Shown: piece by piece, positions 37,354 to 57,306 of the stretch
How the letters are laid out: each line of letters starts with the position of its first letter
How positions within the stretch are numbered: the first letter of the stretch is position 1
Source: Rotaria macrura
Taxonomy: Eukaryota > Rotifera > Eurotatoria > Philodinida > Philodinidae
DNA length: 64,000 bases
Reading direction: 5' to 3'
NCBI GenBank assembly: GCA_900239685.1
Contig: OENT01000151.1
Span: 1 to 64,000 of the forward strand
Notes under the pieces: model-generated
The model's database searches: none
Told to the model about the DNA's origin: nothing
The model's input: only the letters and a program-made list of their open reading frames with translations
Position numbers and translations under genes: made by a program

Positions 37354-38248
37354 TTAAGGCCCCCCCCCTCAAAAAAAGTCGATTTTCGTCGAGAAAATGA
37401 AAATTAAGATAACACCATGGGGTGATAGCCCATGTTCTGCTCTTTCAGAATCACTATAGTTTTTTTTCCAAACACCAGTTTTTGACCGAAATTTTTAGTG
37501 ATCTTTGAGAGGTCCTCTATGTCAAAAACGGTTTTTTTTTTTAAAATTAGGTCTTTAATTTCTAATTACTGATTAATTTATTAATTTATTAATTATTAAT
37601 TAAGCGCTCAGCGTGTGCAGAATTAAAAGTTACGCATGACGAGATTGGTCAAATCCTCAAAAACCGCGTGAAAATTGAGAAAATTTAAAAAAACAGCAAA
37701 ATATTATCGAAATAATGTTTTTATGTTTCTCTCAAAATCATGTTTTTCCATTTTCGATCCTAGTTATTTTGCCTTCAACTATGTTTTTTCGAAAAAATTT
37801 TTTACCATTCGATAGAGCATGCAAAGACGCAGGGCATCTCGTGCTCCGATTTTTGAAAAAGCTTTTTTTTATGTGAAAAAAAGATCGCCTACAAAATTCA
37901 CTTGCAGTTTTTTGGCCTTTTTTCACGGAGTTTGAGTTGTGGAAACGTTTTTGGGCATAAAAATAGCTTTATCAAAAATCGAAGCACGAGATGCCCTGCG
38001 TATTTGCATGCTCTATCGAATGGTAAAAAAATTTTTTCGAAAAAACATAGTTGAAGGCAAAATAACTAGGATGGAAAATGGGTCATTTTTAATCAATGTT
38101 CACCTTATAACTTCCTTAAACTTGCATATTTCGGGCTGAAATTTTTATCGTAGACTACCCGACTTAGTCCTAACAAATCCTGAAAATTTCAGCCGATTTG
38201 GACTTTCTTTAACGGAAATAGACTTTTGAGGGGGGGGGGGGGGCTTAA
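37354..38248. mobile_element. TTAA-flanked, C-run-ended palindromic element (copy A)
   Basis: The left end is TTAAGGCCCCCCCCCTC followed by AAAAAAAGTC. The right end, on the reverse complement, is TTAAGC plus a long C-run, CTCAAAAGTC. The two ends are inverted copies bounded by TTAA. Inside, 37749-37871 and 37961-38080 are a ~120-bp inverted repeat at roughly 95% identity around a ~90-bp spacer. TTAA target sites and C-rich termini recall piggyBac-type elements, but no transposase is present. A related copy is at 60052-60911. Confidence 0.6.
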
Positions 38249-39044
38249 CTGCCACTAGAATAGAATTTCCACAAGAAGACATTGAGCTATTGAAAGATTT
38301 CCCTGAAACCTTTTGATCTGTCTTTTTTTGTCTCTTTCTCAACTCTCTCTTTTTAATGGCACTACTATTTTCAGCATGTCTATAGGTTGTATTTTGATGT
38401 TATCTATGTTTGCGATTCTGCTCCTGTCCTATTATATATGATTGTCTCTCCCATCTGTTTGTCAGGTCTTGCTGTGCTACAGGTGTTGCTCATCACTTAT
38501 CCGCTTCTATGAGTCCGTTCGCTTTTAATGTTTTGTCTCTTTTCTTCTAGCATGTGTGTTAGTATCTGGACCTGCTGTTATGCCATCTCATATTTCTGGT
38601 GTTCATTTAATCCTTTTTCTACTATTTTCCTTCTTCGCTCCTCTTGGTACTGTCATGCCTATACGGGCACAACTCTATCTTTCTTTCTTTTTTTTTCAAC
38701 TGCAAAAAAAAGAACAAAACATAATATTCAAATCGTGGATATATTTCGATAGAGTATCAAACGCTGTAAAAAATTTTTGCCTTACATAATTTTTCTCGTG
38801 CTTTTCAATGGTCGAAAAATTCGTTTTTCTCATCATGTATCATTAAAAATGAGCATTTTTTCGTCATATATCTCTCATAACTCAGTACTGATATGAACTA
38901 CAGAGCTAAAGTTTTCTGTGTCAGTGAGGGATACCAGGTGCCATAATATGCTTAAAAAAATGTTCGAATCGGTTCCGAGAAGCGAAAGTTATTAGCGAAT
39001 TACTTCTAAAACATTAACGGTACCAAAAAGTTGCAATTCACTGA

Positions 39045-39824
39045 TATATATAAATTTAGAAGTAATAAATACAACATGAACCCCATTGATTATGCCATAT
39101 CCAAGCCGAGACGTTATCTGAAAAATTTCTGTGCAAGTTAATCGTATTGTGATTTTTTCTCAGATCGAAACTAAATCCTTCTCTAAACGCTGATTACTAA
39201 AGAGATAATTCAGTATAAACTAAAATTACCAAGATCTACACAAAGTATTCAATCGTAGCTAAAACACGAACTATTATCTTTGAATATTCTATCGTCAGTC
39301 CGTTAATTTAGTAAGAGATCCGCGTTCATTTGAAATTTTCTATTGTTTGTATTGTATTTCCGCAAGAAATTTCTACAGTTGCTTTAGCAAAGATTTGAGT
39401 ATATTTATGGAACAAAAGTTTAACTTACAATTAGAAGCAATAAGAACAATTGATAAGGCTAATGCACATCAAACAAAAAGAAAAGTATTGGAAGTATATT
39501 TTTTACACAGCCAAAAAAGAAAAAGACAAATAATATGACATGATTAGCAAAGCAAGATAGTTCGTACACGAATGAATTGTATTTAAAGAAAAACGACCAA
39601 AAAAAAAAGAAACAAATAGACAACACGAAACTAATTCTTTTTATCTGATCTATTTATTGATATCCGACAATACAACTATGATGAATGATTGAATTTCGTA
39701 GATTAGTGTCCAATGAAAATGCTGGGCAAATAAATGAGAAAAATTCGATTTAAAAACGAAATGAACAAAACAAAAAAGAATAGAAATCTGACAAAATTTT
39801 TTCATCTGATTATAATAGTGAGTT
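39045..39824. other. Alpha-catenin 3' flank
   Basis: AT-rich DNA between the repeat island and the alpha-catenin stop codon. It contains A-rich tracts at 39585-39620 and presumably the 3' UTR of the minus-strand gene. The open frame at 39347-39538 has no recognisable feature. Confidence 0.4.
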
Positions 39825-42800
39825 TTAATTTTGAAATTCACTTAGAATATGTATTGGCTCGAGACGCTTTTTAACTGTAGTTTTTTTTGTTCGTGAATTC
39901 GATTCATTTTGTCGATCAATAAACACCAATGGTTTCTTTTCTGGTAAACGCATTTTCCATTGAACGACAGGCTGTAATAGTAAAAACAGAACGATGAATT
40001 TCACGTTTGTTAGTGAATTCAAATTCAATTAATCTTACCTCTTTATTGCCTAATTTATTACGATATTTTGTTGATGCTATGTATGATGCTTTAACAGTAA
40101 GAACAACAGCATTCATTAAATTTTTAGCTGCTGTTATTAATGATGTAGCACTATCAAGCTAAATTGAAATTATTTCAATACAATAAAAAAATATCTGTAT
40201 TCCAGTCGGTTGCACTTACACCGCTAACAATTAATTCTCCACTTATATTTTGCACATCAGCTTTAACTTTACTTGTGATATCCAATTGATGACAATACAA
40301 AGTAATACCTGAAGAAATACAGAAAAATATTAAGTGTTCATATCAAACAAAGCAAAAGAGTTTCAGATATACTCACGATCAACATAAGCAACAAGATCAG
40401 ATTTGGATTGAGATTCAGCACACTAAAACACAAAAAATAATATAAGTCTAAGTTCTTCTTTTTTTCTCTGTAATTGAAACAACAAAAATTTACTTGAGCA
40501 GCTATATCTTTGGCTAATTTATTTAATTTTGAACCACATTCAGATATCATTTTAGCAGCATTGATAACATCCATTGTTGTACGTAATGGTCCACGACCAC
40601 TAGAAGAACGAAGAGAATACACGTATGGTTATCTTATCTAAGAATGGGAAATAGTTTTTGTTTTCTTGTACCGTGTAAAATCAGTCATTTCCATCATAAT
40701 CATACACATTTTCTTTGCGAGAACAATAATATCATTGCCACGATCATCCCATTTGAGTACTTCTCGTTCAAAGTCACGTTTCGTTTTTTTAAATCCTTCA
40801 ACTTGTAATTCAATTTGTTCACGTTCTTCTTTTGGTAGGCGTCTCATCATATCCTAGTTAACAATTCGAAAAATTAAGTAGAACAATCGATTTAAATCTA
40901 TGATCATTCAATATTTCGACTATTATACATGCTAACGATAAGAAACGTCCTGTGTTCGTCATTCACTAAGAGTGTAAATCATAGGTAAGAATTTATCTCC
41001 ATTTGTTGAACTCGATTAGCCAAGATATGCGTTTTTATGACTAGACAACAATTTATTATTACAGTTATACAACCTATCTAAGTAATCAGAGTTCGTCTGA
41101 CATCACAGTAGAAATGTAGTCATCGTTCTTTTGTCATAGTCACTAGGACGATAGAAAACAATCTGCTAACTTTTACAGATTATGAATCGATACTTTTAGT
41201 TTAAGGAATCAACTTCAAACTTGTACGAAAAGTACACTGTACGTGTATAATTACGATGAATCCGCAGAAAAAAAATCATTGAGCATAGAATTGACTATAT
41301 TCGAATAGTTTACTGTCATAAATGAATCGTGTTTTGTAGAATGAACAACGATAAAACTCGGAGAAGATCTTTTAACCTATAGAATTACTCTTAAAAACTG
41401 TGTGTGAAAATAATTTTAGATCTCATGCATGTATAATAGCCGAAATATATGTAGTCGAAGATTTTTTTTCTATAAATCTAATTATCTAAAAACAAATTAA
41501 ATGTTGTTTGTGTTTTTATTCATACTCGACTAGGGTTATCATTTTTGCCTGGATACATTTCAAATTCAGGTTGTTGACTATCTGATGATGGTCCATGACT
41601 TGATGTTTGTGATTGAGCATAGATTTCATCATTTAATCCTTCTTCGTCATCACTTGGCCATTCAAGATCCTATTTTGAAAATATGATATTTATTCACTAT
41701 ATTAATAGATTTCAATAGAAATATGAGTAAAATGTACAAGCTCGAGAATTAGAGCGCAACCACAGCCGAAGCATTTTTGTGTCCACCCTTATCCAATGTT
41801 TACTACGCAAGCATGTTTTAACTTGTATTAAAGGCAAACAAAAACTTACCAAATACATAGAATATCTCTTTACTTTATATTTATGTTCTTACGTGTGAAT
41901 ACATAGAGACAAAAATTAAATGATTAGAAAAAAGAGAATGATTAGAATCAAATAAACCAATACTAAATCTTTAGATGATTAAAAAAGGCAAAAGATTTCT
42001 ATAAAATAAAAACAACTGAGTTATATTGTGATGTAAATAATACAAATGATAGTAGAATATACATTTCGATTTCACGAACAAACGAAAACTTCGTATCACT
42101 GACAATTTTCAAGAAGTATCAAACTATAATCGATGTAGTCTTATCTAATTAGAATATGAGGTCTTACAGTACAATATATTTTTCGAGTGGTGCATACAGT
42201 AATATTCGAAAAAATGTTTTGTCGGGGCTCTCTTCCAATTTGTTGCTGATCTCATTCAATGGAACCATCAGTATATCTACAGAGCGATTCACTCAGTTTT
42301 TTCTTTGTTCAATCGTATGTTCTTTATTCATATTAAAAAAAAACGTTCAGCAACATACTTGCCGATCTATTGATGAGTAACTTTCATATCAAACGAACTA
42401 ACTGAAACGCTTCAATTATTCTCCTGACAACTGAAATATTTATTGTTGCCAAAAAATTTCCTCATCATGATTGAATGAATGCAACAGCTTGAACGATATG
42501 AAGGAAACTTTTATAAATCTTCATGTACTGTTTAGTATTGACAAAAAATATTGAAAATAATCCGAACAGCAACATGAGAGAAACGTCCTATGGTTGAATT
42601 CTCTAGTTTTTTAAGTTCGTTTGATTCCGCATGTGTACAAAGAACCTATTCGAAATTCATAACGAAAAAAAAATAGACATCGATATACAGATGACACAAG
42701 TTTTGGTACTTCATCAAACAGAAAAATACTCCTTGAAAAATAAAATCGATTTAAAGCTGACTCAAAGAAAACAACGTAACTTGATCATTTATTGAATGTC

Positions 42801-45800
42801 ACCCGATTAAAACTAACACTGCAAGTTCGGATTTTCATCAAAACTACGACGGCAGTGTTCATTTATTGTGTTTGTAACTAATTCGCTGACACATGTGTCA
42901 AAATTTATCGATTTCATATTTGACTGTATGAATTTAATACAATAAGGAAGTTCTAAACTATGAATCGGAACTGTGCACTCGGATAGATACATAATAAAAC
43001 TAATGAAAAGAAAAATTATCATTCCGACGAACATTTGAATAATGGATTTCATCAACAAATTAGTGTCATATAGGTAAATGAAAAATAAAATATGCTATTG
43101 ATATCACAATTGTTACAATAATCGATAAGTTTAAAAATTTATACACACATATTTGATTTAGTGAATAGTTTTGTTTCTATCGAATCTAAACCTGTTTGAT
43201 TGAAACTTGCTAATAGATATCCCATACTAACCATTGCTATGAAAAGAAAACTCACACTAACTTTCTCGTGCACCTAGTGTGAAATGTTTTTTTCAATCGA
43301 ATAACGATCTAGATCAGTTAGATGAGTGAATTTTCCTTTTCTTAATGTTAAAAAATAAAAATAAAGAATATGTACTTTCAATAGAACATATGTTTAAGTT
43401 TAGGATTTATTATTAATAATATGTATCTATCATTAAATGAGAATCACTAGAGAAGCTCTAAGGCTTTCGCATAGTATTGAATTACCTATTGTAGTTCGTA
43501 TTTCCCAAATGTATATTCTCTATTAATTCTATCATTTTACATCATAATTGGTCATCACCCTGAGATTAAACTCTGATTAAAAATAATTCTGATCAAGCCA
43601 TAAAAAAAGATACTGTTTGCATTTTCTGTTTTCGAAATTGTCAATGAATAAATTCTGTGCGAGATATTCGTCAATAAATAGTTCCCTTCAGAGTCGGTTT
43701 TGTCGTACAAGTTAAATCTTCTGTCGACGATGAAAATATACAATTCAACGACTTTTGATGAAGTCGTTTTTGTGGTTGCTGTCCCATAACGAGAAAAATA
43801 GAACGTACCGGATTCATTAATACACTATTACGTATATCACGTATACCATGATAAACACTACTTGATGCTTCAATTAATTCTTGTTCAGTTATTTCATACT
43901 AAATGAATAAATAAATAACTTTAATTTATTATGAATCATTCGTTGTCAGTAGACAATAATGGAGACATTTGAATGATTTACTTTTCCATCATCATATGTT
44001 GATTTCATTCGAAGTGCATCAATAGCCATTTTAATTCGGTCTGCAAAACTTGGCATAACTAGAAAGAAAATGTACGTGTAAGTTATCGATGATTTTACTT
44101 TACATCATTTGAATATGAATGAGCAGGAGAGCAAGAAACTTGACGTGCATCAAATAAGTTCTACTATATATTTGGGTAAATATCATTATCTAAAGTGACT
44201 GAGAATCATTGTTTATTTCGAATGACGATGTGAACCAGAACGTAGACACCCATGTTTACAAAAAGCACAAGAGACCAGTGGGTTTCAGCAAAAATAATAG
44301 TTTAGTCAAACTCTTAAATCATCGATTATCATCTATCATTCCGTCTATCTTCTTATGTTAGAAGTTGATCATCATTACGGATCAGTAAGCTCGAATTCTA
44401 AGCAAATTGATATTATACTTCCAAGAAGAACAAACGACTCTAAATATTGTCTCTAATTACGGTTAGCTTTTAACAATGATGTTCGAACAAGAGATTGTTG
44501 CTGGGAGATGATTGTATTGAACGTATATTTTGACATGTAAGATCATAAACAAATCATCGTTGACTGAAATGTATACCGTTTCTCTTTCTTCTATCGTACA
44601 CTAATCCTCTATGATCTCGATGCTATGTTTGATATGTTCTCTGCTTAAATTGCCTACTCTAGAAAATTGAATAAGAATAAAAACAATGGCTGTCAGCTCA
44701 ATAATGCACACACTGAGAATCTTCATTCATTTTTATCACAAGAATCGTACTCGAGATAAATAAGTATTGCTATTCGATTGATTAAATGAAAATTTCAACT
44801 TACTTTGATCACGAAGAACTCGAACGCTTTCCATGACATTATCAGTATACTCTCCTGGTTCATATTTTTCCATTTCTGATGAGACTACATCAATAACACG
44901 ACCTGATCGTCCTCGAATAGCTCCTGCAGTACGATCAACACCTTAGAATAAACATACAATAGAATAAATATTCAAAAACCAACAATGCTTTTCTTTGCAT
45001 ACGATCTGCATTTCGTTCAACCATAGCTTGAATACATAAATTAATATCTTCAAGAATATGATTTTCTGATACTGCCAGAAAATCTTCAATTGTTGTTATT
45101 TCGTCCACCGCTTCCGTCAATAATCGAACATATTTTTCCCATGTATCACGAAAAACATCCATGTTCTCAAGTGCTACTTTCGATGTTGATCGAGCAGCAA
45201 GTATTCGTGCAGCATTAACAATCTATGAAAATGAAAGTTTTTCGTTTTCATTCTTTCGAATCAGTTGACTAACCTGTGGTGATAGGTGTTGAATTTGCAT
45301 AGCAGCTAAACGAACAAGTTTAATACCTTCAACTTGATCCGACATTGAACACGCGACATTGGCAACCTATGAAGATTATCAAATATTTAATTCAACTAGA
45401 TTCATCCGTAACATTTATTTCTACTTCAATTAATTTGCTTGCATGCTCCATAAAGATGTGCGCTGTCTCTTCGACTAATTGTGCATTACCACGTCGTGCT
45501 GCATCAATCAAAGCAAGAAGCGGTACATTGGTTGCAACAAATGTATCACTAACATGATCGACAACAGCTTTTCGAAGCTAGAAAAGACAAATACTTAGTT
45601 CAAGTGACGATCAAAGAAACTTATTTTATTATTTCACGGAACAAAAGAAAAACGATTGTATTCTACCGATGTTTTATTGTTTCCTGTTGGTGTCAAATAT
45701 GAACATTCGATAGATTCACTTGATGATGAAGATTCTCGATACATTTTAACACTGGTGGATGTTTGTGTTGGATCTGGTGTAGTAGCACATAGGTACACAT

Positions 45801-48800
45801 ACATATCTTTCTTTTGTTCTTCACGTTACTATTTTAATAAATGAGGGTTTAATATGGAGACGACGTGATGATAGCTTTTGATGAATATACACACCGAACG
45901 AATCAATCAATTAGCACTTTTTACTTGGAGAAAAAGATCATGATGATGATAAGTATGATCGTGAAAACGATAAGAAGTAAAACAAAGACAGTATGAATTT
46001 CGACATTTACTGAGTACGATCTCGTGACAATTAGAACATATACAAGTGAACGTGCCGCCCTTTTACTCTTCCTTCATTCTGTTTCTCTTCGTCATTGGCG
46101 AGACGCCCATCGCATGTGTAAGCACCTAGTATTGAACACCAAGAAAAGAAAAGAGAGGGGAGGGAAGAAGAAAAGATCTTGACGGACAACAGACAAAGAA
46201 ATTAGTTCATTGTATATGTATGTATGTATGTGTACATAGATTTTTGTGTTTTGTTTCTTCTCTCTCTCTCTCTCTCTCTCTCTCTTTCATGACCTCTTGA
46301 ACAAAGAAAGAAAAAAGTAATCGATCAACAATGATCCCTCTCAATTGTATTCTAAACGAGGAAGAAATGAGTTAAAGATGCTGCATTTACTTGTTTTCTT
46401 AGATCACGCGTTTTTGTTTGCATTGCTTGAATCTTTACATTGACATTGTCATCCGAACTTTTCTTTTTTGACTAAAATAATAACATGAAAATGTTTTCAT
46501 CAATTCGATGACATAATCATTAAAGTTCATTCATGTCATCTTACATATTGTATGTATTCATCGAGCAAATCTTGAAGAGCTTGTCGAACAGCATTACACT
46601 CTTGTACAATTCTATCACGCCGATCTTCTCGTGTTGATAATGAATCAGCTAGCAATGCTGCACCTGATATTATACTTTCAAGACGTTCTTCGAGCTGTGG
46701 ACGAATAATGTGTTCATTGAACTTTTGTGGTTTCATCATAACAATACGCTAGATGAATATTTTTTAAAATGTTTTTCTCATTTATAAACAAACCAAACTC
46801 ATTAAAATATCTTACATCGAATTCATTTAGTGCCCGTGTTAGATCGCCAACAGTACTTAACGATGAATCTAATTTTAATGTTTGTGTTGGTGGTATTGGT
46901 CGTCCCTGTGTTATCGATGAAATAACTCCAACAGCATCACGAATTTGATTGTAGACGTAATCCCGATTTTCACGTGCATAGGGAAGTTCTGGATGACGTA
47001 AATATGCTTTCGAAGCGGTTAATAACATCATTGATGTACGTTTTATTGTACCACGTGCAGCTGCTAAATTTTCTTGTTCCATACGATCGACTAAGTCCTA
47101 AACATAAGAAAAGATTTTTCTTTATTTTCAAAATCATCAAAGAAGATCTCACATGTTGACGCCGTTGAGCATGTTGACTTAAATCAACTATATCTTTTCC
47201 ATATTGTTTATAGAAATGAACTAATTCTTCTTGATTCGATGCATCATGTATATGTTGTAAATCATCTTCAACCTAGAGTGTTTTTTTTTGCAATCAGTAA
47301 AAAGAAACTAAGCAAAAAATTAAATTCGATCAAAACATACTAAACGAATTGATTTCAATATCAATTGTACATCAACAAGATCAGCTAAGATAAGTAAATG
47401 AGTAACCGATGTAAGTAAAGCTCGTGCAGCAACAATCATTTGTTGTCGTTTAGGTTTTGAACATGGATCATCGGCGAATTCTTTCGATAGGACCGCCATT
47501 TCATCACCTAAAGTTTTCAATAAAAATGATGATAAGAAAATATAATATATATTCGCTGCTTACTTCAATGTACTACATAAGTTTCTAATAAAACTCGGGA
47601 CAATATTTGAATTTTCATTCAGATTTATCAAAACCATATGCTGACATGATGAAAAGCATAGGTTTTCGAAAACAAACACATGCCTACTTTACATGAAACT
47701 TCGTACATGCTACAGAATATCGATGATATTGACTTCCATAAAAATAGTCGGATGGTTTTCTATTGTCATGAGGTTTATCCATGAAATAGGTTCTATTTTT
47801 TAATAATCACATCTTTTGATGTGAATTTATTCTCAAGTTGAGAATTGTTTTATAGAAAATAGCTTCGAAGAGATCTTCAGAAGCGTAGAACAACAAAATG
47901 TTGATAGGAATTCAACTAATTCTGAAGCTTTCGATGAGAACATATTCTAACAAGGATACAATGGTTGAAATAGTTGAACTTTTTTTTTAAAAATCATTCT
48001 TTCATAAGCATTCAAACGCAAAGTAGAGAAGGTTCTTGAAAGATTCTACTCATCTATTTAAGTTCTTCTTAAGTATTGCTAAACAATAGATGGCATGACA
48101 GAGTAGATTGACACTGAGCACTATAATTTTATTCAAAAAATTTGAATACTGTTTTGATTTAATTGATCAATGCAAAAGGTCTACAGAAAGAGAAAAATTT
48201 TTGAACATTTTCTAGTTTCGAAATCAGACAATTTATTGGAAAAAAAGCCGTTGAAATTTCCAATTATAATACTGTTGATAATATTGGCCCGTAAAAAAAT
48301 TCCATTAATTCCGAAAAAAACATCTGACAAGATTCTTTTGTACGTGCATATTTTACCTGTTCGTTTGACATCTTCCATACTTTGTAGTAAATCACTACGC
48401 ATATCAGGATTTTCATGAGCTATTTCACTTGCTTTATTAATGAAATTTTCTGTTGCCTGAACAACATTAGCAACAAGTAGATGAGCTCGTTTTGATCGAC
48501 CTTTTCGTTTGTTCGATGGTTGATCCGATATTAAGGAAGTTACCTGGAAAAAGAAAGAAAAAGTAATTTGTAAATATTCTCATTTCATTTGTCATACAAT
48601 TTCTCATCAATCTAGTTCATGATTGCAGAGAAAAGAAACACTTTTAATATGTAAATTTGTATTTCATATGTGATAAAATCTCTATGGAATTCTATCGATT
48701 TTAGTTGATGTCACATATGGTTGTGTTTGCAATCTGTCACATATGTTAGAACTCAAGGTTGAATATTATGATAAATGTATACTTGTTCTGAAATACGGCT

Positions 48801-49245
48801 TCGGCATTTAACATAATATGCGAGTTAAAATTTTACATTCTGATTCATAAAATAAAAATTCAAGACAAACATATTGAACAAAGTTGCTTCTCACTAAGTA
48901 GGTTATTGTTATATTCAATTGAGTCGTTTTCTAGTTTAGTTTTTTCTTGACTACAGCTATTGGTAGTTGTTGCTATAGAACTTTTATTACGTACGCATGA
49001 TCGCTCATGTAAGCATATTCATGAAATGAATAAATTATATGTATTTTACTCAAAAATACAATTTGATAAAAAAATTTCGAAAGACAAAGTCTTTCGAGCA
49101 ATATTTTTTCTTTTTCACGTTTATTTTGAAAGTTTTTCCAATAACAAACCTGTGCTACAAGTGGATCTAGTGTTCGTTGCACGGACCATGTTTTTATTTG
49201 AGCATCCATAGGATTGTATTTAGTACCATAAATATGATTGCTCAT
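39825..49245 (-). CDS. CTNNA1: Alpha-catenin
   Basis: Twenty exons (49245-49150, 48543-48357, 47507-47341, 47272-47153, 47097-46816, 46748-46545, 46471-46391, 45577-45425, 45366-45274, 45222-45003, 44941-44804, 44058-43982, 43898-43809, 41669-41526, 40853-40672, 40599-40494, 40422-40377, 40308-40220, 40158-40039, 39971-39825) give 913 aa; human CTNNA1 is 906. It links the cadherin/beta-catenin complex to F-actin at adherens junctions. N-terminal landmarks are IKTWSVQRTLDPLVAQVTSL, GRSKRAHLLVA and ATENF. The middle vinculin-binding region shows RPQLEERLESIISGAALLAD, CNAVRQALQDLLDEY, KTRDLRKQLRKAVVDHVSD, DFLAVSENHILEDIN and DRTAGAIRGR. The actin-binding end has WDDRGNDIIVLAKKMCMIMM, LYCHQLDITSKVKADVQN, VKASYIASTKY and PEKKPLV. 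The VSENHILED and beta-catenin-binding segments distinguish it from vinculin. MSNHIYG is preferred as start; an in-frame ATG nine codons upstream is possible. Introns range from about 40 bp to 2.1 kb. Confidence 0.97.
46256..46285. repeat. (CT)n microsatellite
   Basis: A CT dinucleotide run within alpha-catenin intron 7. Confidence 0.9.
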
Positions 49246-50309
49246 TATAATATTTATAGACTTGTCTATCAATCTATTTTAAATCAAAAAGAAGAAGTAA
49301 AATTCCGATGCTTTCATGTCCACAAAAAAAAAGTTCAAATCGAAAGAGAAAACGAATCTAACTGTTATTCTTTCTTGACCTGGTTTCATCAACAAATAAA
49401 CATATGTCAAAGAAGAACAGAACACTCGTCTATTTTTCAACCAATCAAATGTTTTCGTATAGCGCACTCTGGTTGGTCGATAACTATGCACCATCGATAT
49501 TGTCTGTATGAACATACATAACATTTGTACACATGCATCTATCTGATCTACCTTTAGGTTTATTTTTTTACTTCGTTTCTTTCTATCCGATCGGTGTATA
49601 AATGGACATGATCGTATCATCTGATCTCTCTTCCCTTTTTTTTCTGTCTATTACGAAGAAAAAATTGTTCGCTATAGGACGGAATGTTTTCGTCCTTCGC
49701 ACATTTGATTCAATGCCAGTATCAAGGAAACTTCAAAAAATGAATGAACAGATCATTACTTCATATTATTCTAGTGCAAAACGAGCATGACATTTATTAA
49801 TTAGCATTACTCGTTCGATATTTATCATGGTTGCGTTGTAATTGTAGCATTATCATTTCACATAAGTGTCACAGTCTTATCAAGTAGTAAGAACATCCTC
49901 GATTGAAATAGATTATATGCAGCATAGATGAATTAATATAGTTTCAAGATATTTTAAAAGAAGATTTTAGATCATTATTATAATTTTCTTTCGGCTATTG
50001 TATGTGCAACATAATCAGCAATACCGTATTCACTATGGATAATCAAGTTGCCTCGGAAAGAATTAAAACAGAAAAATTTCATGTTCGTATTTTAGATAAA
50101 CTATCAATTCGTTCTATTAATTTGTCTTATTGATCTATGATGCAACTATCGTAATCTATGTTTTGAAGAAACATATTCAAACGAAAATATAATTTAAGTA
50201 AGTTAATTCCTTATTTGTCATGTAGACAAATGTAATTAATTAAAAAATGATTTCGAAGCCTAAAGATAAACCTTTTCGGTTTTTTTTTGAATAAATCCTA
50301 GAAGTAACA
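49246..50309. promoter_or_regulatory. Divergent promoter region, alpha-catenin / CUL2
   Basis: 1,064 bp between the start codons of two head-to-head genes. It should hold both 5' UTRs and promoters. No core promoter motif can be named with confidence. Overlapping plus and minus open frames at 49177-49790 have no supporting features. Confidence 0.4.

Positions 50310-57306
<6,997 letters not shown>

Larger units (their letters stand above)
35870..39044. mobile_element. 3.2 kb unit bounded by 24-bp terminal inverted repeats (Tc1-like ends)
   Basis: The left end at 35870 reads TGAGTGAATTGCAACTTTTT. The reverse complement of the right end at 39044 reads TCAGTGAATTGCAACTTTTT. They are identical for about 24 bases except the second one. 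Both sides are flanked by TA repeats, so a TA target duplication is possible but cannot be shown. The interior holds a decayed non-LTR reverse transcriptase end (about 36780-37345) and a TTAA/C-run element (37354-38248), so it is a nested or composite structure. No intact transposase frame was found between the ends. Confidence 0.6.

Noticed and set aside
37738..38139. Two opposite-strand open frames with nearly the same protein
   Set aside because: They are the two arms of one inverted repeat in a transposable element and not a pair of divergent genes.
49177..49790. Open frames on both strands between alpha-catenin and CUL2
   Set aside because: They lie in the divergent promoter region, overlap each other in opposite directions and show no family features.
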